A stretch of 64,000 bases of DNA from Chenopodium formosanum (GCA_024500155.1 CM044857.1:38830001-38894000); one strand, 5' to 3'. Positions 1 to 13,131 are shown, counted from the stretch's first letter. Numbers and translations: made by a program. Notes: generated by a model from the sequence alone, not told the origin.

Positions 1-68
1 TTATATACGAAGTATTATTATTAATAAATATTAATTATATACGAAGTATTATTATTAATAAATATTAA
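1..68. repeat. 34-bp AT-rich tandem duplication
   Basis: A 34-bp unit beginning 'ttatatacgaagtatt' occurs twice head to tail and is followed by more degenerate (TTA/TAA)-rich sequence to about 200. No coding potential is seen. Confidence 0.8.
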
Positions 69-202
69 TTATTATTAATAAATATTATTTATTTATTATT
101 ATTAAATATTAATTATTATTATCATTAAGTATTAATTATTTATTATTATTTTTATTAAATATACATTATTATTATAATAATTCAATATTAAGTATTAATT
201 TT

Positions 203-341
203 AAGCAGAGTAGGGCAGAGCAGATTGAAGCAGAGCAGAGCAGAGCAGAGCAAATTTCAGCAGAGCAAAGCAGAGCAGAGCAAAGCAGAGTAGATTTCAG
301 CAGAGCAAAGCAGAGCAGAGCAGCTCTAAAGAACGGGGCCT
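203..341. repeat. GCAGA-type pentanucleotide array, probably one end of a MITE
   Basis: Degenerate repeats of gcaga/gcaaa run to about 326 and end in 'ctaaagaacggggcctaag'. Read in reverse, that end begins 'cttaggccccgttcttt', which resembles the ends of hAT or PIF-type MITEs. Only this end lies clearly inside the window, so the element may be cut by the window start. Confidence 0.5.
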
Positions 342-2440
342 AAGATAACTTTAGAACATAGATTGAAAACTTTAGAACATATAAAGAAACTTTAGAACAC
401 ATGTATAAAATGCACCATTGCTTTGTTCTTAATAATTTTTCTCTTCTCATCACACATACTGAGCAAGTAAAAACCAACAATTTCTTTTCATGTAATCGAA
501 TTATCTTCTCCTCTGCACAGAAACATGCATCATTAGCAACTCAGCTAGTCTCCTCCTCTTACTTAATTTGCAGGAATAAAAAATGGGACCCAACAATCTA
601 GCTATCATCCTACATGGTTAAATTTTCTATTCAAACAAAGGAAGAACGAAGAGTGTCCAACCTTAGCATCAGCATTACATCCTTGCATAAACTTTAGTTG
701 AAGATAACCACTTAGTCCAATGAAAGAGATTAAGAAAAGGACAATACATGAAAGTATCTAGTTTGGAAGGAAACCAATTAGCAAACCTGATAAAGCTCAA
801 GAAAAATATTGAACAAGTAAACCCAATGTGTCTCTTACTAAAGCACACATATCCTTACCAAGAAGTTGCAACAATGCACTACATAACCAAGAAGTTGCAA
901 CAATGCACTACATAAACTTCACCAACTTTAATAGCCTTGACATATATTTTCTTTTCTTTCTAACTATAAAGGACATAGGTCCATAGAGTAATCCTCAAAA
1001 AATTACTAACAATTAAGGTTAAATAAAGCCATAACCCATGACTATATCAAGATATTTCCCCAATCTGTATAAACTACTATATCTAGATAAGTCAATGAAT
1101 ACGTCAATATTGAGAGATGTTAAAAACTCTTGCAGTCAGTATTTTATTAACAATGTTAACTTAGACTATTTCTCTAATCCCATACACCAAGAAAATTAAG
1201 TCCTTAGAAGTGACAATTTCAATTCACAAATGTTAACTTATGCAACTAATTATACATATTCAAATCTGTAAAATATTATGTGCAGTCACTTGAAAGGATA
1301 TATGAAACTAAGGACTCTCTTGGACTATAGTTTACAAAAAAAAAAATCAAGTTTTGTGAGAACAGGTTACTAGCATATGACTGTCCTCTAGTGACTCAAA
1401 GACACGGTTCTAAGTTCTAACTATACTCCAATATTCTTTCAAATCAAAGCTTAAGTAGTCAAGACTATTGCCATTAGTAGCACATCATTATCTCTCTGAT
1501 GCAAGACATACTAGGAACCAAGTTGGCAAATTCTAACAAAACTCACATAGAGAAGATACAAGTTAATGTACTACCTCCGTTAATTTTTATGTGCAACTTT
1601 GGAATATTTTATATCTCATAAATAATACCCCAAAGTTGCACATAAAAATTAACAGAGGTAGTAATATTTATAGGGATTAAATGAAGGTACAACTTTGAGG
1701 ACTTTTAAGACTATTATCATTAGAAAAACAATCTTATTGTTCAATTATTCACAACACTAAATACAATACAACATGAATAAACTTTAGAACATTTGCATAA
1801 TAGTTTAGAACATGTGCACAAATATTTAGAACATGATCCAATTATAGTTCAAAAACATATGAAATGAAGTGTCAAACATTTAACCGTTGACATTAATTTC
1901 CTACAAAAAAACCATTGACATTAATTACAAGCTAGAAATTAACCTGATTGAAGAACATTGATGAAGAAGATGGCTACATTAGATTAACTTTAGGATCCAA
2001 AATAAGATATGATAAACTTGAAATTCAAAATACACCCACAATCAATAAAATGCAGAAAAATTAGACCCAAAATTCAATAAAATGCAGCAAAATTAGACTC
2101 AATAATTCAATAATAATGCAACAAAATCATTAAAACATCATCAAATAAATAGAATCAATGAGTTCGTTCATTAGCAATCAAAAGTGAAAAGAAAAAAAAA
2201 ACAATCAGAATATATGAAGAATAACACAAAGAACGACTGAAAACAAAAATTCGAAACGAATAATCGTACAAAATAATACAAACATCGAACAAAAATCGTA
2301 AGCAATAAAACAACAAAAAATGTAACAATAATCGCACAGATATCGACCAAAAAATTGCTTAGAAATCTCATAAAATAGATTAAAAAAAAACGAAAAACAA
2401 CATTCTAAATCAACACATAAATTCAGTAAAAGAAATAATA
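342..2440. other. Intergenic, no gene recognised
   Basis: AT-rich DNA. Short open frames here have no recognisable domain. A 29-bp unit starting 'accaagaagttgcaacaatg' is tandemly duplicated at 857-885 and 886-914. A small Stowaway-like MITE at 1571-1661 is listed separately. Confidence 0.7.
1571..1661. mobile_element. Stowaway-like MITE (91 bp)
   Basis: The arms form an almost perfect inverted repeat: 'ctacctccgttaattttt' on the left and its complement 'aaaaattaacagaggtag' on the right, about 34 bp each. TA dinucleotides flank both ends, as expected for a Tc1/mariner-type target duplication. There is almost no loop, so the element is close to a pure hairpin. Confidence 0.85.
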
Positions 2441-4090
2441 GAATTGGTAGGGGATATAATCGGTCGTTGGACGATCACCCTAAAACCAAACAATATTTCT
2501 ACCTAAACCAACCTAAGACAAGTCTAGGGTAAGTAGAGGATCGTATCCACAGGGAATGGGTAAGTACACCGAGAGTATGAAACGGTTGCAATCTAGTTCG
2601 GTCACAAATTGGGGGTTTTGATTAGATAACTACTATGGAGACAAACACTAGGGGGAAATAGGGATCGACTCCAACCAAACCAACGGATCAAATCAATAGG
2701 CAAGCATGAACACAAATTGGGTGATAGAGAGGGCACTCAACATTGCCTTCTTTCGAAGCCATAACACTAAGCAATCCTAAACCAAACTCAACTAACAAGA
2801 TAGGCCAACCAAGTCTTAACGATGGGAAGTAGACTACTAACTCGGGTTTGTCTTTCAATCGGTCCAAGAAAGCATTAAGGCACAAACAATTGGGATTTCT
2901 CACCTAATTGTTGCAACTAAGACTACTACATCATTCAAACAAGGAACCATAATCAATAGGAATTTAGCATAATCATATAAGAATAGGCTCACAACTAGAC
3001 TCCATCTCTCAATGCAAGCATAGAAGTGAATACATGAGCAATAAGTGGCCATCCAATTACACATGCAATTAACCAATTCTTTAACAATCAATCATCAACC
3101 CAAAATGAACATGCAAGCACAATTAACAATCAACCCATGGCTTGGTTGGGTCTTCACCCAACCCCTAGCTAATTAACTACTCACTAATCATGGTGAGGGA
3201 CATCAAAACAACAAGTTCTAATTCAAACATTAAGTTAACAAGTTAAGAGGAGTAGTAGGAATAAGGTAGATTGGACATGCAACAACAATTAAGCAAGATC
3301 AAGGGAGAAATTAACAATTCAAAGTAAATAAAAACTGAAATTAAAGAGTAAGAGATAGAGGAAAGAGATTACTTAAAATGCTTCAAAGTTGAGAAAAATG
3401 TTGAATTCAAGAGAACAATCTTCAATTAATCTACTACAATGATTGAGTTGAGAAGTTCTAAGCTAATTAATGAGGGTGGAGAAGAACTAAGGGCCTAAGA
3501 AAACTAAAGGGAATTAAGAGAGAAGAAGATCCGAAAAACTGAAGCCAAGCGTCCTATTTATATGCCCAAAAATTACATCGTAAAATCCGTCAAAATCGGG
3601 CTTCAGAACAGGAGGAGCGCCCGCTCCAGTAAGTAGGAGCGCCTGCTCCTCTGTATGGAGCGCCCGCTCCTGGGCTCTCTGCATGCCCTCTCCTTTATGT
3701 GCAGATTGGGGCAGAATGTAGGAAAACAGGGAGGAGCGCCCGCTCCTTGAAGGCTGCACGCCCGCTCCTTTATGTGCAGGGGGAGGCAGATTGTGGTGCT
3801 GGGATGAGGAGCGGCCGCTCCTCTAAGGGTGCACGCCCGCTCCTGCCTGATAGTGCTCCCTCGAGAAAGTCTTCATGCTCATGCTACTTAACCATAATCT
3901 CATTGAACCTACAAACACGAGCACACACATAAAAAGAAACGGGAAACCCAAAAGATGCAAGTATGCACAAAAAGAGTTAGAAAAAGGGATTGAAGTAGGG
4001 GAAAGAGTACAAAATTGTGTTTTAAAAAGCCATGATAAGTGGACAAATAAAACACTTATCAAGAATCATAAGAATTGAAAACAAACCTTA
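2441..4090 (-). repeat. Unclassified retroelement-like non-coding repeat with TATA box
   Basis: A distinctive low-coding block. On the minus strand a TATA-like 'catataaatagg' near 3555-3566 is followed by a pyrimidine-rich, leader-like tract, and the block contains the string 'ggatcgtatccacaggg' near 2539. Such leader-plus-conserved-string arrangements recall non-autonomous plant LTR elements, but I could not place two LTRs, a primer site or a coding domain. The palindrome cluster at 3609-3844 lies upstream of the TATA-like box. An imperfect hairpin 'gataagtg...cacttatc' sits at 4034-4060. Confidence 0.4.
3609..3844. repeat. Cluster of GC-rich imperfect palindromes (ggagcgcccgctcc)
   Basis: The motif 'aggagcgcccgctcct' and close variants (gcctgctcc, gcggccgctcc, cacgcccgctcc) occur about seven times in roughly 240 bp. 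Each copy can fold on itself (ggagcg pairing with cgctcc). The GC content is far above the surrounding DNA. 'tttatgtgcag' is also repeated between copies. Confidence 0.85.
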
Positions 4091-7000
4091 ATTTCTTAAA
4101 GTAAACCCTAATTTCTTGAAGGAATTTGCAGCCAAAATTATGAGAGAAGAGAGAGAATTGTATGATATATCAATGCTACAGAGAAAGAACCGTGAAGGAA
4201 AAAGAAAGGGGAAAGTGTGCCATTGAAATTACAAAAGTGCCATTACCAATCTATTAGTTTTGGGCAGTTAGATCTTTTTAATCACACGGTCCAGATTTAT
4301 TCTTATATAAGTTGGGTTCTTATATAGAGGAGGGTTCTTACATGAGCCTTCCCCTCTCTCTATATATATATATGTATGTCAAATGTATTGATTTAATGAA
4401 ATATTTTGTAATCTTTTAATAATTTTTTTTGCCAATAATAACATAAGCTAAATACTGCAACTTTGCTTGAGCATTATGTTTAGCAATAATTTGCCAAAAG
4501 ATTATAAATAATCTATAACTATATACTAAAGGTGAATAAAAAATGACACACGTCATCACCTCATTAAAAAAATTTCTCGCCTAAAATTGCTTTCCTTTTT
4601 TTTTTTTATTATTATTATTATTTTTTTTTTACAATTTGTTTTAATAACCTATAATCTATACTTTCCATATTGTAAGATAATAAATATAAATAATTAATTT
4701 TTTATTTGGTGTCCAAAGTTAATTTGTGCAAAAATTTCCAACCAGATTTGTTCCCAACAGAAAAATTAATAATACAATTCATATCCTAATAACTAATCAT
4801 ATAATAAAAAATCTATATAATTTCTCCATGAATACTACTCTTAAATTTATTTAATTTTTTTTGTAAAAAATCCCTGCTACTCGGTAACAATTTTTTTTTT
4901 TAAAAAAATTGATTTCTAATCATCATAAAATAAAATTTCATAAAATGTTGTGCCGGTGAAATCCTATCAATAATACGAAAGGTATATCTATATATGAGTA
5001 TATTGTACTATGAGTACTAATTAATCTTAACGTCTTTGACACGAGTATAAATTAAGATTCAAGGTTTTTTTAAAATTTTATTTATAATATGAATATTATT
5101 TTATGGTAGATTTTGAATTAACATAATACGAGTAATTCTAAAAATCGTGTGTGGCACGGGGGTTAATCTAGAGGTGGCTGGGGCCTTGGAGTGTATCGGT
5201 TTCATGGAGGTGAGGGGCTAGAAAGAGGGTAAGGGTAGGGGAAAAGAAAAGAGGAAAAAAATGATAATTTTTTTTTTTTTACTTTCGACCAATCATAGCG
5301 CAACACGTGGACAGGTAAGCTGATGTAGAAGGTGGGATGACCTGCTGGGCCGGATAAAATAGAAAGGGGTGTAAAGGTGGGATTAATTAGCTACAATCGA
5401 AAGGCGAGATTAATAAACTAAGCCTGACGAAAGGTTGGCTTATTAGATGAATCAAATTTTCCTTTTATTAATGAAAAGTATACGGTCTCCATTGGAAACA
5501 AAAGTATAAGGTTTTCAATCTTTTCATTAAATGGATAACTTTTATTCATAAAATGGTAACTTTTATATGTCTGGAGGGTAACTTAAGTACCCGATTTTAA
5601 ATTTTGTGATCACATTAATGAACAGATAATGTATTTTATTATGTTGATTAAACCAAAAGTATACATCAGGCAATATATATGAGATTTTTTTTTTTGGTGG
5701 AGGATATATATGAGATTATGAATGGACAAGAGTAATTATAATCTAAAAGGTAAAATGCATAAAGGCCATGTTGATATCTCTAAATCTTTTTTTATTTTTT
5801 ATTCAACATTAAATTAAAATTAAGATATGCAGCACCATGATAAGATGGGATACATATTATTGTGAATGAATAATCAAATAATGTAAAAAAAATATCACTA
5901 TTATACATTATGTTAACTTTAGTTTCAATTTTATGAGATTTAATATTTGAACTCTTAAAACCGTGCAATTACACGGTTACTATACTATTTATTTACCTAT
6001 TATGGAGACACGGAGTACTCTATCTTTTAAAGGAGATAGTTTATACTGTATTATTGAGATAATCGTCCCTAGATTTCACAACATTATAAATGGATAACCA
6101 TTTCTAAATTTCACAAGATTATAAATGCGAAATTCTTAAAAAACAATAAAATCTAGTGAAAATTCATAACTTAGAGCTACCTTTTATACTTGCTAGTGTC
6201 TCACTTTTCTATGTTTTTTTTTAAAATTTTGCAGTATGTCTTATTTGTGGCTAGTCATAACATTTGTTTTGGGTAATAATCATCACTCCTTAAAATGAGA
6301 AATGTCATATATTCATGTGCATATACCCTTAATTTGTCCATAAGAGTGACCCTTATTTATTATACAAGTAACACTAGGCAATTTAAAAAATTAAGTAACC
6401 TTATTTGTTCATTCGTGAAACTTTTTTACTTTTATTTGACTATTAAAAAAGTAACTCTACTTGTTTATAAGAGTAATTTCATGTTTCCATACTAGTATCC
6501 CTTTTTGTCAAGGTAACTCAATTTGATTACTGGTGTAACCCTTATTACTTAACTAGTTGCTTATAACAATTATACTACACCATGTGGTTAGTTACATATA
6601 AGATTTTTTTATTTGAATGACTATCACACTAAAAACATAAAAATGGAAAGCCAAGGTGTATGAAAGCAAAAATGTGGTGTATGAAAGCAATAAAGTAGAG
6701 CAATAAATTCGACTCATTGTCTCATTATCTTACTACTTCTAATTTATAATATGTTTGGCTAGAGTGAAATGGATGTAAAGGAAGAGAGGATAAAAAGAGG
6801 GATGCATCTTCTTTATTTTGATATTTAATATAAGAAGGGAGGGGGGATCCATTTTCCTTTCCGGGCTTTTTAATAAACCAAATCCCTCCCCTCACCTTCC
6901 CTTTCCCTCATGCCTTTTTCCTTCATGCACCTCCCTTTCGTGTCACTATAGTTATTTAAACATATAGTATAATGACTAAAAGTAATTTAATGTTTTATAG

Positions 7001-7098
7001 TGAATCCTAATGTCCTCATAAATCAAAACTTTGTTGTTTTAATTACAGAGTACAAGAATGCAAAACCTCTGTGAAGTTAATCTTAGAATTTGTATTAC
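4091..7098. other. Intergenic, no gene recognised
   Basis: AT-rich with many homopolymer runs. A segment at 6295-6600 has repeated 'gtaaccctta'-like strings. It contains no credible coding exon. Confidence 0.65.
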
Positions 7099-7373
7099 TC
7101 TTATGTTCTCTTCACCTTAAATAGTTTCAATTTAGTAAAAATGTGTTTAATAAAAATAATTTTAATTCAATAAAATAACTTTTTAATCAGTAAAAGTCAG
7201 TAAAATAAATGTTAACCATTAAAAGTCAATAACTTCAAAGAGCAAAGATAAAAGATGATTAGTAAAAATAAGTTTTAATCAGAAAAACTGATTCTAGTTC
7301 AATAAAATTGATTTGAATTCAGTAAAGTAATAATTTCCAGTTTAACAAAATAAGATACGTGAAGAGAACGTGT
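7099..7373. mobile_element. MITE with 'gttctcttcacctt' ends (copy 1)
   Basis: The left end has 'atgttctcttcacctta' and the right end has 'taagatacgtgaagagaac', which is its inverted complement with small changes. The interior is a degenerate array of 'cagtaaaa/ttcaataaaa' units. Two related elements lie at 31973-32280 and 37406-37652. Confidence 0.6.
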
Positions 7374-7767
7374 CATATATGTAAAATACCTTTTTTTTTT
7401 TTTTTTTTTTTTTTTTTCATTTTAACTCCTTAAGGGGAAAAAACTCACTCCACCTCTTCCAACTTTGTTTTCATCACATCAATTTACAAAAAAACAAGCA
7501 ATAGAAAATACACGTGCCATCACATAACTAAGTATTTCATGCCAAAATTTTGTTAAAAAAATTACTCCGTATTTAGTAAATATGTATGAAGTTAAAACAC
7601 TAGTGATATATAGGGGAATTGCAAATAGATAATACACGTGTCATCACATAACTAAGAACGCACTATTTATCATGAAATTTTTCTTAAATAGATTTGTATG
7701 CCTTTAACATAAACTCCGTATGGTATCCTTTATAATTAGTTTTATCTTTTTTAAGGGATCATCTACA

Positions 7768-7800
<33 letters not shown>

Positions 7801-8271
7801 TTATTTATTTTTTTTGAAGGAATCCTCTACAATAATGGTTTATTATTTGTAAAAAATCCTCTATAATAATTACAATCAGACAATATCTTTCAGATTATGG
7901 TTATATTAGATACTTATACATCTTTTTTGATACATAATCCTTCATCAATAATGAAATTCTATCCAAAGTCTATCCTAAGTACCCAATTATACTGTCATTT
8001 ATTTAAAAAATATTTATTATTCTCACACTTGGAAAAGCAAATTTCACTCTTTGATACACAAAAACATAGAAAAATGAGCTCAAGATGAAATCTTACCCTT
8101 CCATTTCCCTTTATTTTTTTATTAATTTAATTTAATTTAATTTATTTATTAAAAATAAAATAAAAATATGACAACCCAAAAGAAGCTGTGAAATTGTCAG
8201 TCATCTTACATTTCCTTCTTCTTCCTCCTCTTCTCCATACTTATTACAGTACCAACAACAACAATCACTTT
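7374..8271. other. Intergenic, upstream region of the SelH-like gene
   Basis: Contains a T27 run (7391-7417), an (ATT)n microsatellite near 7769-7800, and a 24-bp direct repeat around 'aatacacgtg(c/t)catcaca' at about 7508 and 7632. Each copy of that repeat carries an ACGTG core. No gene is seen. Confidence 0.6.
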
Positions 8272-8349
8272 CTCTCTCATCCATTTTCTCTCTCTAGAAA
8301 ACCCACCATTTTCTCTCTCTAAAAAACCCTTTCACTTTCTCTCTCCAAA
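8272..8349 (+). promoter_or_regulatory. CT-rich 5' leader of the SelH-like gene
   Basis: The phrase 'ttttctctctctaaaaaa' or a near variant recurs three times directly before the start codon. Pyrimidine-rich leaders of this kind are common at plant core promoters and 5' UTRs. The transcription start is not determined. Confidence 0.45.
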
Positions 8350-11300
8350 ATGCCACCAAAGAAGTGTAGAAGTGAAGTTGAGGACCTCGCCGGAGAAGTG
8401 AAATCGGCCGTCGAAGTTCCGTCGCAAAGAAGGGTGACTCGGAGTTTGACTCGTGGTGACGCGGTCCCACCATCACCACCAACTCAGGGGGCTTCCAAGA
8501 GGAAAGGGAAGAAGGCCAAAACGACGGCTGAAGTGCCCAAAACGACGGCTGAAGAGGAGAAGAAGGATGAGACTGATGATACTGAGGAAGAAGAACCTGT
8601 TGTTGATGATGGTGATGCTGGTGCTTCTGGGTCTGGTTCTGCTGCTACTACTATCATCATTGAGCATTGGTATATCTTCTTCTTTAATTTTTCTCTCTTT
8701 TTTGTAAATTTTTCTGGGTTTTTGGAGATTTTTGTTTTAGGGGTTGATTTGTTTATGGAAGAAAGAAAATGGGTTTTAATTTTTCTGGGTTTTCTGTGGG
8801 TGAATTTTCTGGGTTTCTTTTTATTTTTTGAATGTGTGTTTATTTTCTGGGTTATAATTATATCTGGGTTTGTGTTTTTCAGTAAATTTTTTTTGGAATT
8901 TTTTGGGTTTGTATAAGGGTTTTAAAGATTTTCTCTCTCATCGTTTGTTTGGGTTAATAATTGAAGTTCTTTTGATGGTAATTGATTATGGAAGTTCTTG
9001 TCATTATTATCATATTAATTGTGAAATAATTGGTGAAATTTTGAAGAAAGTGGAGAATTGTGTTGTGTGTGCTACATTTTGTTATTTTTTGAGCCATTAT
9101 TATCTGACATTTTTTGTTGTGTCTTCTGTACTGTGTTCTTTTGACTATTTGGAATGTTGGTGCATAATTTACGTTTTAATAATGTGTTAATATAAGATAC
9201 AAATAGTAAATGAGTACAGTAGTGTTTTCGGGATTATCTAAATGGGTGAATTTAGATGAATTTTGTGTCACTCGACTTCTTGAATTTGCACATGGTTTTT
9301 GCTTGATACCTTTCTTCATTATAATTATTAATGGATCTGCTTCGAAATTCAATTTACAATGTATTTTGGAGTTGTGTTTCAACATTTGACAAGTATGCAC
9401 GAATTTGTATCAAGGGCTTTGTGATAATGTGGGACTCACATTCTGCTAGTTACATCATTAGGGTAGTGAGAATGTTCCTGAAATTGTGCTTTTGGTTTAC
9501 ATTATTTGGAAAAGATGTGTTGGGGTGAGGGTAAACAAGATGTTTTGGTGGTGATAAAATGTATGTATGCTATATGATGGCAAAGGCGGGAATGTGGGAT
9601 AACTATTCTCATTAAGTCATTAGAAGAGAATCTTTGAGATCCTGTGCACGAGCTGATTTTCATTAAGAAAAACAACTTATGGAAAGAATTTTGCTTGGAA
9701 GATTTGAAACACGTCTGATTTTAGTGTATTATACTCGAGTTTAAGCTTGTCCACATAAGACATCATTTACTATTTGCGTTTATAGTTCCCAAATTCTGAA
9801 GAACTTTCTGTAAGATTGCATAAGATAAAAGTTTGCTTTGTGCTCTGATCGAGTCTTAGATTGCATGGTGGTCTGTGAATTCAACTTTCATCTGATTGGG
9901 ATGTTGTATGCCTTCATCGACTAATTACATCTTGTTTATTTGTTTCGTTATTGTCATTTGAACTTTGAAAAGCTGAAAGCTGTGCCTAGTTACTCATATC
10001 AAATTGACTAGCCAGTGGTTATTTTTGCTTTTATTTTAAGCAAGAATGTTAGTTTGCTAACTCGCCCCCCAGTAGCCTTTATGCCTTCGTTTCTTCAGCA
10101 GAAATATTTAGGAGGGATAGTGAGACAACCTGCAAGGCTTGTCCAAGTGTATACATTAAATTTCACATGCTCATACTGATTATTAAATCTTATTAGCATG
10201 ACAGATATTTCTTCTGATGCAGATGTTCAACTGTTGAAGTGCATTTTCTTGGCTTTTGCCAGTCATTTTAATATCAGATGAAATCAGTGCTTATGTTTTA
10301 TGGAGGTGCCTCTAATATAACAAATGTGGACTTGTTTGCTTCAGTTTTACTCAATTGTTTCTCCTTTTTGCTGTTGCAGTAAGCAATGTGGGTCATTCAA
10401 AACCAGGGCTAAAGAAGTGCAAACAGGCTTAAAGAAGGGTTTACCTGGTACCAGAGTCCTGGTTAACCCTAAGAAGGTTAGTTTAAAATTTATCTTGTTC
10501 AGTTTTCCCTATTTTTGCATTGTGAAAGTTCATCCTTTGATTGTGTACACCTTACTTCTTACACAATATCATTACAACAACCTTGAACGGGATAAAAGGA
10601 TGCCAAATGCCATGCAATTGTGTAGAAGTTCTTAGATAGTGAGTTGTGATAGGTCTGAGGCTCTGAGCATGCTTTTAAAATATTGACATCATGCTTATAT
10701 CAGAGTACATGCCTTTAAATGGCGCAGATTTAGGCTAAATTGCATATTATGTAAAGCAAATGAGGCAATATTGATAAACTTGGCCGTTTTGATTCCCTGA
10801 GCTATAAAATGAAAGTTTTTATTTATAATTTAATATGGTGTCTTCTGTCTTTATGTCCACTTTAATATCCCCTGCCCCCCTCCCTTCTTTAATGCTTAGA
10901 AAGTTAAAAGGCTTGACTATTAATTAAGGCTGTACTAGCCCCCTGCTTTGAGAACTGATGTCATGCTTTAAAATGAGAGGGGTGGGAATAACTGATAATG
11001 CCATGTTAGTTCCTATTCTTATACTCAATAGTCTCTCTGAAATATCGACTTTTTTCTTTCGTTTCAGCCAAGGAAAGGTTGTTTTGAGATTCGGGCGGAG
11101 GGTGAGAATGAACAGATATTCGTCAGTCTTCTGGTAAGCTTCAAGTGCATGCAATGTTATTTCAATCTTACTTGCTTTATTAGTACTCCTATGTCATCAT
11201 GCTGGTCCTAAGTATAACTGTTATACTTGAGCCGTTGAGTGAAGGCATGCATTATTGTATATTGCTTGTAAACACTTGATTGATGGTTTGGTTTACTGGA

Positions 11301-11398
11301 TGTATTAATTGCAGGATATGAAGAGGCCATTTCAACCAATGAAGGATCTAGACATGCAGGAAGTCATCACAGACATCATCGAAAAGATTCAGGGTTGA
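8350..11398 (+). CDS. SelH-type selenoprotein homologue (Cys form), 188 aa
   Basis: Four exons join in frame: 8350-8669, 10380-10476, 11068-11133, 11315-11398, all with GT-AG introns. The family (SelT/SelW/SelH, thioredoxin-like fold) is a redox protein, nuclear in animals. Residues 1-100 are a low-complexity, charged tail with a KRKGKKAK nuclear-localisation-like stretch near 50-58 and an acidic run at 70-90. The conserved core starts at IIIEHCKQC; the CxxC (Cys107-Cys110) replaces the CxxU of animal SelH, and its first Cys codon is split across intron 1. The core continues VNPKKPRKGCFEI and ends in a helix. A 21-bp tandem duplication encodes the repeated KTTAE near residues 58-67. Reading through intron 1 also gives a 188-codon frame, but it loses the core. 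The family call is from remembered homologues. Confidence 0.9.
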
Positions 11399-12852
11399 AG
11401 GTTGGTGTGAACCTGTGCTAAGCTGAGAGAGCTTCATTCTTTTGTGGTATCTGAGAACATTTGCTAAAATGTCAGCAGTGAACCATATTGCTTAAACTAG
11501 ATCATTCTAGTAGTATTTCGTAAACCTAGAAACTAGATATTACAATTGATGTAACAGGGTCAGTACTCTTGGTAAACTTATATCTCATTTCAAAACTGTA
11601 CACAGGTGCTAGCGTGATCACTGATTAGTCACTCTGATCAGGGCTTAAACTCAACTTATCTGATGATTCTGATCATCACATTTCTGCTATGGAAATTATT
11701 GTAGCTAGCTGGTTTTCTCTACACAGGCTCTACTTGTGGTTTCATTTTGATGTGTGAGATTTTTATGTGATTTTGATCCTGCATATATCTTGTTCTGAGC
11801 ACGTCTCATTCGTGCTTGTTTCTCATTCGTTAATGGCTTAATATGGATAAGCAGGTACCATTTCTTCCCGTGAGGTTTACGACTCTCAATTGAAGATATG
11901 TGAATTTAATTTATTTATTTATTCGTAATCAGGTTTGTTGTTTTATTCATATGAATCTTCTACTCCTGCTGAAAATATAAGTTGTCCTGCTATTCATATG
12001 TACTCTTATATTAGGACTTTGTGTATACATTTTGGAGTTGAAAGTTAATGCTAATCTACCATTCAAAGCTATTAGATGATAGTACTGTGGCTTTGCCGCT
12101 AGCAATCTTTTTCAAAGCTCTCAAGCCTTACTGCTACAGTGCTACTTAATTTGTTGAGTTTAAGTGCATTCCAAAAGCAGCTGCAAATTTGTGAAAGAAA
12201 CGTACTTAATTTGTTGAGTTTAAGTGCATTCCTAAAGTTGCCATACTTGCCAAAGTATGGAAAGGTGTCCAAATAGAGTTTGGATGATCGGAGTCTCAAT
12301 GAAGATCTAATGCAACAAAATACTCTGTGGTAGCTTTCTCTGCTTCATGCATTAGCATAGATAGCATATTACAGGATTTTGAATCAGACTTCATAGTAAT
12401 GATGAGTTATTTCAAAGAAAACGAACGAAGATATTAGAAAGGCCGCATTTAATTTGAGATAATCCGAATCACTGAATAAACACTGGAAATTCAGCAGTTA
12501 TGATCAAACTAAGTTGTTGTCACCCCACAATCAATAAACTAAACCATACGAATCAGGATATTAACTAATATGAGTACTTGTTAATTAAAAACAAGATAAA
12601 TTTGCAGTAACAATTAGAGATCGAAGTGAATCCAACATAAAAGCGCGATTATTCCAAGTTTAGAAATATATCAAAGATTTACCCTAAGAGTAATAAGACT
12701 AATAACTCAAGTTTTTAAGGCATTCCTGGCAACTAATTCTTGTACAATCTCCAAAAAGAGGGGTTTCTTAGAAACTGAGAGAAAATAAAATGATTCTAAT
12801 AAGTAAAATTTTGTAGCACTAATATCACAAATTCACAATTTGAGATAACATC
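11399..12852. other. 3' UTR of the SelH-like gene and intergenic DNA
   Basis: The first few hundred bases are probably 3' UTR. A 30-bp direct repeat beginning 'tacttaatttgttgagttta' lies at 12143-12172 and 12203-12232. No gene is recognised. Confidence 0.6.
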
Positions 12853-13131
12853 ATGCATGCACAAATCCCACAGTTGAGGCACCAAGATATATTCAATGAA
12901 TTACTGTTCGACAGAGTGGAAAATGTTGCAATAAAAATTTCCAGTGGTCTCATTTTTTATATATGTATCATCAAATTCTTGGATTTGAGCTTCCAAGCAA
13001 GACACATCTATCGGGAAGGAAATTGGGCAGCAGACTATGTTGACTCTTTCGGCTATTCTACTCCGACTCACCAAGATATAGATCTATTTTTAGATAGTAA
13101 ATTTTCTTATTTTTTACTCCTTGTAGTTTAG
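12853..13131 (+). pseudogene. Fragment resembling the C-terminal part of a retroelement RNase H domain
   Basis: The 92-codon frame contains ARHIYREGNWAADYVDSFG. This resembles the conserved H-x-x-R-x-x-N-x-x-A-D motif near the end of plant RNase H-like (RVT_3) domains carried by LINEs. Nothing upstream supplies the catalytic acidic residues or a reverse transcriptase, so it looks like an isolated remnant. It sits about 100 bp left of the MULE. Confidence 0.4.

Noticed and set aside
8453..8707. Overlapping frames on both strands within SelH exon 1
   Set aside because: They are shadow frames of the low-complexity charged tail; only the 8350 frame splices into a conserved core.
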